From contig JAQCTH010000038.1 of assembly GCA_027686065.1 (NCBI GenBank), forward strand, positions 7,400-36,711: a stretch of DNA of 29,312 bases, in the 5' to 3' direction. The notes below the pieces were generated by a model, which did not search any database, was not told the origin of the DNA, and worked only from the letters and a program-made list of their open reading frames with translations. A program made the translations under genes and the position numbers. Positions 25,207 to 29,312 of the stretch are shown in pieces. The stretch's first letter is position 1. The number at the start of each line of letters is the position of its first letter. Source of the DNA: Clostridiaceae bacterium AF10-41 (GTDB taxonomy: Bacteria > Bacillota > Clostridia > Clostridiales > Clostridiaceae).

Positions 25207-26511
25207 TTATTGTGCTACTGCTGATTCAATTTGACCTTGGAAAGTTTTTAATGTTGAGTCAATATCTGCTCCATTAACTATAGCTTGAACAGCTTCAGTC
25301 ATAATATCTTCTATAGCATAAGTGTGTAAACCATAGTTTACTGAAGGTACTTTACCTGTCCACTCTGCAAAATCTGCAAATATTTCTTGTCCACCAAAGA
25401 ATTCATTTGGTTTTGAATAATTTGAAGCTTGCGCTGCTTTATTTAGAGTACTAACTAAAGTTATAGAATCTGCTAAATCGTTCATTAAATCTGCATTTGA
25501 AGCAAATGTTTTTCCTAGGAAATCTTTTGCCATATCTGTATTTCCAACATTTTTAAGAACATACCAACCTGCTCCTCCTATTGAAGATGCATTAACAGAT
25601 TTAGAGTTGCTTGCCATTTTAGGGAATGGTGCTATAGCCCATTTTCCACTTTGATCTTCAGCCTTTTTAATTGAAGGTCCAATCCAACAACCAGTAACTA
25701 CTGATGCAACTTCGCCATTATTAAATGCGCCTACAAATTGATCCCAATCTGCTGTTTGCTTTGTTATTCCTGATTTTACTAATTCATTATATACTTTTAT
25801 AGAATCCTTTAATGCTTGATTGTCTGCAATTGAAACTTTTCCATCAGCATCTGTGTACCATGCTCCTGCACTTTGTAACATCATTCTAATTTGTCCTATA
25901 TCACTAGGATCTAATGTACACATTGCAACTCCAGTTTTTTCTTTTACAGCCTTACCTATTTCAATGTATTTTTCCCAAGTTAAGTTTTGCATATCTTCTT
26001 TAGTGTATCCAGCCTTCTCTATTAAATCTGTTCTATAAAAAGTTGCTGCTACTCCACTATCAAAAGGTACTCCATATAATTTACCGTCAATATAATTTAC
26101 ACCTGTTTTATATTCTGCAAAGTCATCTTTTTTAGCTACTGATGATAAGTCTGCAAACTCATCCTTGTATGCTGTTAGATATCCTTGAATCTTATAATCT
26201 TCAATTAATACAACATTAGGAAGTCCTTCATATGATCCTGAGGATAAACTTGTATTTAATTTAGCTACAATATCGTCTTGAGCCATTGTAACAACTTCAA
26301 TTTCTGCATCTGGATTTTCTTTCTTGTATATTTCTTTAGCTTTATTTGCTGCTACTATGTTGAAAGCTTCATCCCATGCCCATATTGTTATTTTCTTGCT
26401 TTTGCTATCTTCATCCTTCTTGCCTGTACTTCCACCATTACTTCCACAAGCTACTAGACCTAAGCTTAACGTTGCTGCCAATAAAATCGATGCTAATTTT
26501 TTGATTTTCAT
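25207..26511 (-). CDS. Extracellular sugar-binding lipoprotein of the ABC transporter
   Basis: A 434-residue family-1 type solute-binding protein. The signal peptide ends in the lipobox LVAC with Cys22 as the lipidated residue, followed by a Gly/Ser/Lys linker. The mature part begins KKITIWAWDEAFN, as in maltose- and lactose-type binding proteins, and has the usual AVVTGCWIGPSI-like central segment (here VASVVTGCWIGP). It is the first gene of the operon, as expected for the component needed in excess. GGAGGGG precedes the start. Lactose or another beta-galactoside is inferred from lacZ downstream. Confidence 0.93.
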   Translation of the reverse strand: MKIKKLASILLAATLSLGLVACGSNGGSTGKKDEDSKSKKITIWAWDEAFNIVAANKAKEIYKKENPDAEIEVVTMAQDDIVAKLNTSLSSGSYEGLPNVVLIEDYKIQGYLTAYKDEFADLSSVAKKDDFAEYKTGVNYIDGKLYGVPFDSGVAATFYRTDLIEKAGYTKEDMQNLTWEKYIEIGKAVKEKTGVAMCTLDPSDIGQIRMMLQSAGAWYTDADGKVSIADNQALKDSIKVYNELVKSGITKQTADWDQFVGAFNNGEVASVVTGCWIGPSIKKAEDQSGKWAIAPFPKMASNSKSVNASSIGGAGWYVLKNVGNTDMAKDFLGKTFASNADLMNDLADSITLVSTLNKAAQASNYSKPNEFFGGQEIFADFAEWTGKVPSVNYGLHTYAIEDIMTEAVQAIVNGADIDSTLKTFQGQIESAVAQ

Positions 26512-26583
26512 TTAAACCCCTCCATATTAAATTACATATATAATATTTTATTAGTATTTAATCTCTAACATATATAGTTTACA

Positions 26584-26613
26584 TTTATATAACTTTTTCT
26601 AAAATCAATGCAA
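26584..26613 (-). promoter_or_regulatory. Candidate promoter of the beta-galactoside operon
   Basis: On the minus strand TTGCAT (26608-26613) and TATAAA (26584-26589) are 18 bases apart, about 70 bases before the binding-protein start. The -35 is weak, which would fit an activator-dependent promoter under the AraC-type regulator. I saw no clear catabolite-repression (cre) site in the 26512-26908 gap; the region 26640-26700 has a small ATGATCAT palindrome of unknown meaning. Confidence 0.4.
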
Positions 26614-26798
26614 ATACTTATATGTTGCTTTCTTTTGTAATGCTTTACACTCTACGTATTTATATTATCACATGATCATTAATTTAATTTAGAAATATCT
26701 TTATGTAAGTTTTTAATATTTTTAGATTTCCTTTTTGAAATAACTGAAATATTACGTAAAGCTTGGACTTTTTTAATAAAATTGGATTTTTTTAGCTT

Positions 26799-26854
26799 CA
26801 AATTTCTGGACCTCTGGGGTCCAAATTTTTGGACCCCAGAGGTCCAGAAATTTG
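26799..26854. repeat. 27-bp-arm perfect palindrome upstream of the sugar operon
   Basis: Arms 26799-26825 and 26828-26854 are exact complements with a 2-base centre. The core is GGACCTCTGGGG, showing a paired A-to-T change relative to other copies, so the pairing is kept. It lies just beyond the HDOD terminator and far upstream of the binding-protein start. Confidence 0.92.
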
Positions 26855-26867
26855 GAAATAAATTAAA

Positions 26868-26887
26868 GGAGCTCTTAGTAGAGCCCC
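26868..26887 (-). terminator. Probable terminator of the HDOD gene
   Basis: GGAGCTCT (26868-26875) pairs with AGAGCCCC (26880-26887) with one G-T wobble in the RNA and a 4-base loop. The minus-strand stem is followed by TTTAATTTATTT. It lies 21 bases past the HDOD stop codon. Confidence 0.7.
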
Positions 26888-26908
26888 CTTAAGATAAAAA
26901 TTTTTATT

Positions 26909-27781
26909 TTATTGCTGAAATAAATTGAAATTAAGTTGTTTATTTGCTTCTTCAACCTTCATTGGTAATACTTTAGTTATTTCTTCAATATCTTCTTCAG
27001 TTATTCCCATCTGCTTCATAACACTTTTATTTAATACATATTTAGTATTCAAACATAATAGTCTTTCATAATATAAAGAACTAATTGAATCTGCTATGCA
27101 AAGAATATAAACTTCTTCTTTATAATTTTTAGCCATTAAAGGTGTATGATGATGTGATACAATTTCTTTAATATCTTCAGGTAGTCCCCATCTTTCACAT
27201 TGCCATTGCCCAAATTGCTCATGTGTAGCTCCCTTCATTACTAATCTTTCTGCTATTATTTGATGAATTCCCTTTTGTTGCGCTATTACAACTTCATCAA
27301 CTATATGTGGAACACATATATCAAGTAATGCTACTCCTAAATCATGAATCAATCCATAAGCAAAATATTTATATTTATCTTTTTTACCTATCTTTTCAGC
27401 CAATAATGTAGCTGAAATTGAAGTACCTAGACAATGTTTCCAATACTTTTCCCTATTTAGCTCCTTTGATCTTCCCATATCATTAGGAATTAAATACTTT
27501 ATTAAATATGCTATTATTAACCTTTCAACAGTCTCCATTCCTAAATATACTATTGCATCTGATAAAGACTCTATTTTTCTTGCTAATCTAAAATACCCAG
27601 AATTGACATTGCTTAATAATGATTCTCTAAGATTACCACAACTTGCTATTTTCTCCGCAAGATCTTCTATGTTTATGGTATCATAATCACTAATCATATT
27701 TATTATATTAGTTATTTCACTACTCATTACTGGTAATCTGTCAGACTTCTCAATGATATCAATAATCTCTAAACCATTCAT
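26909..27781 (-). CDS. HDOD domain signalling protein
   Basis: A 290-residue protein consisting largely of one HDOD domain (about 10-205), with PVMSSEITNIINMI at the front, LRESLLSNVNSGYFRLARKI, and an HD pair in YGLIHDLGVALLDI, then SHHHTPL. HDOD proteins are helical signalling scaffolds, usually without phosphodiesterase activity; here the HD pair is present but that alone does not show enzyme action. I choose the ATG at 27781 because GGAGG lies eight bases upstream; the ATG at 27796 would include that site in the gene. Its role and partners are unknown. It has its own terminator. Confidence 0.85.
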   Translation of the reverse strand: MNGLEIIDIIEKSDRLPVMSSEITNIINMISDYDTINIEDLAEKIASCGNLRESLLSNVNSGYFRLARKIESLSDAIVYLGMETVERLIIAYLIKYLIPNDMGRSKELNREKYWKHCLGTSISATLLAEKIGKKDKYKYFAYGLIHDLGVALLDICVPHIVDEVVIAQQKGIHQIIAERLVMKGATHEQFGQWQCERWGLPEDIKEIVSHHHTPLMAKNYKEEVYILCIADSISSLYYERLLCLNTKYVLNKSVMKQMGITEEDIEEITKVLPMKVEEANKQLNFNLFQQ

Positions 27782-27900
27782 ATTTGATTCCTCCAATACA
27801 CTCTCATTTTCCCCATATTTAAACCATCTTTTATTAGATTTATCGATTATTATATCAATAACTTAAACTATAAATAAAATCTTCATTTATATATTTACTA

Positions 27901-28314
27901 TCATTTCTTACTATTTTCTACTGCTGCTACTGCTTCAATTTCTACCAATTGATTTGCATATCCTAATACTGTAACTCCAGATAAAGTGCTTGGAACATCA
28001 TGATTACCAAACTCTTTTCTTATTGCATCCCATGCAGTTACCAAATCTGCTTGATTTTGGGATGCTACAATAACTCTAGTATATACAACATCTTCTAAAT
28101 TGGCACCACAGTCTTTCAGTGCTTCTTTCAAATTTTCTACACAGAGTTTTGCCTGAAGCTCATAATCATTCAAATGAGGTACTTCCCCATCTCTATTAAT
28201 AGGGCATGACCCCGCTAAAAATAATATGTCCATTCCTGAAGGGATACGTCCAGCATAAGCATAATCTACTGAAGCTAAATTATTAGAATGAATTAATGAT
28301 ATTTTTTTATTCAT
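27901..28314 (-). CDS. Rid (YjgF/YER057c) family protein, non-RidA type
   Basis: A 137-residue member of the Rid family, usually trimeric cytoplasmic proteins. Family marks are ILFLAGSCPIN, the VYTRVIVA strand and the C-terminal LVEIEAVAAV with the conserved glutamate. RidA imine deaminases need an arginine in the PARS-type segment; here the equivalent reads VPSTLSGVTV, with no arginine. It is therefore more likely one of the other Rid subfamilies, with unknown activity. GGAGAG precedes the start. It stands alone between the HDOD gene and the CD3324-like gene. Confidence 0.85.
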   Translation of the reverse strand: MNKKISLIHSNNLASVDYAYAGRIPSGMDILFLAGSCPINRDGEVPHLNDYELQAKLCVENLKEALKDCGANLEDVVYTRVIVASQNQADLVTAWDAIRKEFGNHDVPSTLSGVTVLGYANQLVEIEAVAAVENSKK

Positions 28315-28357
28315 TTTTACTCTCTCCTTTTATTGTAATCTTTACAAAAAAATCTAC

Positions 28358-28380
28358 AAATTCATTTTTAAAATGAATTT
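28358..28380. promoter_or_regulatory. Palindrome upstream of the Rid gene
   Basis: AAATTCATTT and its exact complement flank TTA, 44 bases before the Rid start. It could be an operator or a small hairpin in the leader. Nothing else in the window shares it. Confidence 0.3.
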
Positions 28381-28454
28381 CATCTTCAATATAATTCTAA
28401 AGCTTCTATATTTTTTTAGAAAGAGATTAATCATTTCTATATCATTTTTTACAT

Positions 28455-28483
28455 AAAAACTACCACCCATAAAAGAGTGGTAG
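28455..28483 (-). terminator. Intrinsic terminator of the CD3324-like gene
   Basis: CTACCAC (28460-28466) and GTGGTAG (28477-28483) form a perfect stem with a 10-base loop, followed on the minus strand by five T residues. It begins eight bases past the stop codon at 28491. Confidence 0.87.
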
Positions 28484-28490
28484 CTTTAAC

Positions 28491-28760
28491 CTATTTATTC
28501 TTTTTATATACAATTTTCTTAATACTACTATCTGAAAGGAAGAATTCTTCAGCTAAATTGCTAATTGATTTTCCACCTATATATTGCTTTAATATCTTTG
28601 CATTTCTAGCTTTTATATAATCTCTACTTTTAGATTTTTCACCCCATCTTTTTCTCTTTTCAGGAGGGGAAGGGACATATATATATTGCCCTTGAATATA
28701 CTTTTGAATTTCTTTAACTAAATCATCTGGTAGTATTCTATCACTTCTTACATATTTCAT
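28491..28760 (-). CDS. CD3324-family small DNA-binding protein (Mor-like)
   Basis: An 89-residue basic protein that resembles the clostridial CD3324 family, related to the Mor transcription activators. It opens MKYVRSDRILPDDLVKEIQKYI, then GQYIYVPSPPEKRKRWGEKS, and ends with a helix-turn-helix (KQYIGGKSISNLAEEFFLS DSSIKKIV). A GTG at 28769 is possible, but I prefer the ATG at 28760, which has AAGGA ten bases upstream. It probably regulates a nearby or unlinked gene; the target is unknown. Confidence 0.82.
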   Translation of the reverse strand: MKYVRSDRILPDDLVKEIQKYIQGQYIYVPSPPEKRKRWGEKSKSRDYIKARNAKILKQYIGGKSISNLAEEFFLSDSSIKKIVYKKNK

Positions 28761-28821
28761 AAAGCTCACTTCCTTAAACCTATTATTTAATTAAGGAAAC
28801 AAAGCCTGTAGATATATTAAT

Positions 28822-28938
28822 TTATTTATTGAAAGCGACTAAATATTTATCTCTGTGCAAATTGTCGCCCAAGCTCATACATACAGACTTTGCACAGAGT
28901 ATTTTAAGCATTTTTCTATCCATGAGATTAATATTCAT
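28822..28938 (-). CDS. Possible 38-residue small ORF
   Basis: An ATG at 28938 with GGAG nine to ten bases upstream opens a 38-codon frame (MNINLMDRKMLKILCAKSVC and so on) rich in Met, Lys and Leu with two cysteines. It has no family I recognise. An 11-bp inverted repeat lies within it. It may be a real small protein or a chance frame in decayed DNA. Confidence 0.3.
   Translation of the reverse strand: MNINLMDRKMLKILCAKSVCMSLGDNLHRDKYLVAFNK
28851..28899. repeat. 11-bp inverted repeat upstream of the CD3324-like gene
   Basis: CTCTGTGCAAA (28851-28861) and its exact complement (28889-28899) enclose 27 bases. There is no T-run after the stem on either strand, so it is not an evident terminator. 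It could be an operator, a leader hairpin, or a remnant of a mobile element. Confidence 0.7.
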
Positions 28939-28969
28939 GATATCACACTCCATATTTCTACTAAATTAA

Positions 28970-29086
28970 TTAAATTATTTTAAACCGTGTATCTTCCTTA
29001 GATTTTTTACCGCCAGGGTTGCCTTCTACTCTCCAAATTTGCTTATTTTTCAAATCATAAACTCCTGACCAGACAATTTGATATAA
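28970..29086 (-). pseudogene. 3' remnant of a gene, perhaps a C45/choloylglycine hydrolase-like Ntn enzyme
   Basis: The minus strand reads YQIVWSGVYDLKNKQIW then RVEGNPGGKKSKEDTRF before a stop at 28970, about 38 codons, ended on the other side by an in-frame stop at 29084-29086. The pattern (WS-VYDL-NK followed by a GNP segment) resembles the C-terminal strands of acyltransferase/hydrolase-type Ntn proteins as I recall them, but the piece is too short to be sure. No remainder of the gene is visible; 29087-29168 is AT-rich with nothing recognisable. Confidence 0.45.
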
Positions 29087-29168
29087 TTAGAAATATTTTT
29101 CTCAATAATATCATTCCCTTCGTATTTTTAAATACTATTTTTACATTTTAATTTTTAATTATAATTCA

Positions 29169-29251
29169 CACTTGTTACCTGTTACCTATTTATTTTCCTG
29201 CCACTTGTTAGTTTAATTGGAAAACTGTGAACTAAATAAATTGTACACTAA
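29169..29251. repeat. Second copy of the TTGTTACC/CTGTGAACT repeat
   Basis: CACTTGTTACCTGTTACCTATT is followed 40 bases later by AACTGTGAACTAAAT and TTGTACACT. The same two blocks occur in the same order and direction at about 9690-9775, between yhfX and yhfW. It is thus a dispersed element, not a feature of one operon. The last 60 bases of the window are AT-rich and show no gene. Confidence 0.7.
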
Positions 29252-29312
29252 AAAATACCATATATTCAATTTTGTAAAATGTACCCTATAAGATAGACAA
29301 ATAAAAAATGTC

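Noticed and set aside
26640..26700. A catabolite-repression (cre) site ahead of the sugar operon
   Set aside because: No stretch matches the cre pattern well enough; only an unrelated ATGATCAT palindrome is present.

Overview
The window looks like a chromosomal segment of a low-GC Firmicute, most likely Clostridium sensu stricto. It is strongly AT-rich, prefers A/T-ending codons, has strong GGAGG-type ribosome binding sites, and carries clostridial families (M6 protease with CWB2 repeats, a CD3324-like DNA-binding protein, a YesM/YesN-type two-component system). The species cannot be fixed from the sequence. Every recognised gene except the LCP gene (2781-3740) is on the minus strand, so transcription runs from high to low coordinates. 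No tRNA, rRNA, CRISPR array or transposase gene was seen.

Layout from low to high coordinates. (1) 233-6661 is a cell-surface block: a secreted M6 metalloprotease anchored by three CWB2 repeats, a divergent LytR-CpsA-Psr (LCP) transferase, and a DHHW/AlgX-like protein paired with an MBOAT O-acyltransferase, the last two probably for acylation of a surface polymer. (2) 6867-16390 is a nine-gene yhf operon. In transcription order it encodes the regulator YhfZ, the PRD-like YhfY, YhfU (DUF2620), the membrane protein YhfT, the amidohydrolase Php, the PLP aminotransferase-fold YhfS, the PLP racemase-fold YhfX, the phosphopentomutase-like YhfW, and an amidase-signature enzyme that is not part of the E. 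coli yhf cluster. A good promoter with an inverted repeat near the expected start site precedes yhfZ. The pathway is not known to me; the gene set suggests import and breakdown of an amide- or amine-bearing compound with a phosphorylated intermediate. (3) 16547-26511 is a beta-galactoside operon: solute-binding lipoprotein, two permeases, a LacZ-type beta-galactosidase, then an AraC-type response regulator and its histidine kinase. No transport ATPase is encoded, so a shared one must act from elsewhere. (4) 26909-28760 holds an HDOD protein, a Rid-family protein without the usual arginine, and a small CD3324-like regulator. (5) 28770-29312 has no solid gene: a possible 38-aa ORF built over an inverted repeat, a 3' remnant of a gene, and a dispersed repeat.

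The most striking non-coding feature is a family of short palindromes with a GGACCYCWGGGG-type core, found at seven places. Five are hairpins between genes (27-30 bp perfect arms in the best two). Two are half copies inside genes: one supplies the last codons of yhfW and the ribosome binding site of the amidase gene, and the other lies in frame inside lacZ. Two further repeat types occupy gaps in the yhf operon: TTCACAGT-type repeats between yhfX and yhfW, with a related copy near the right end of the window, and a nested inverted repeat between yhfT and php.
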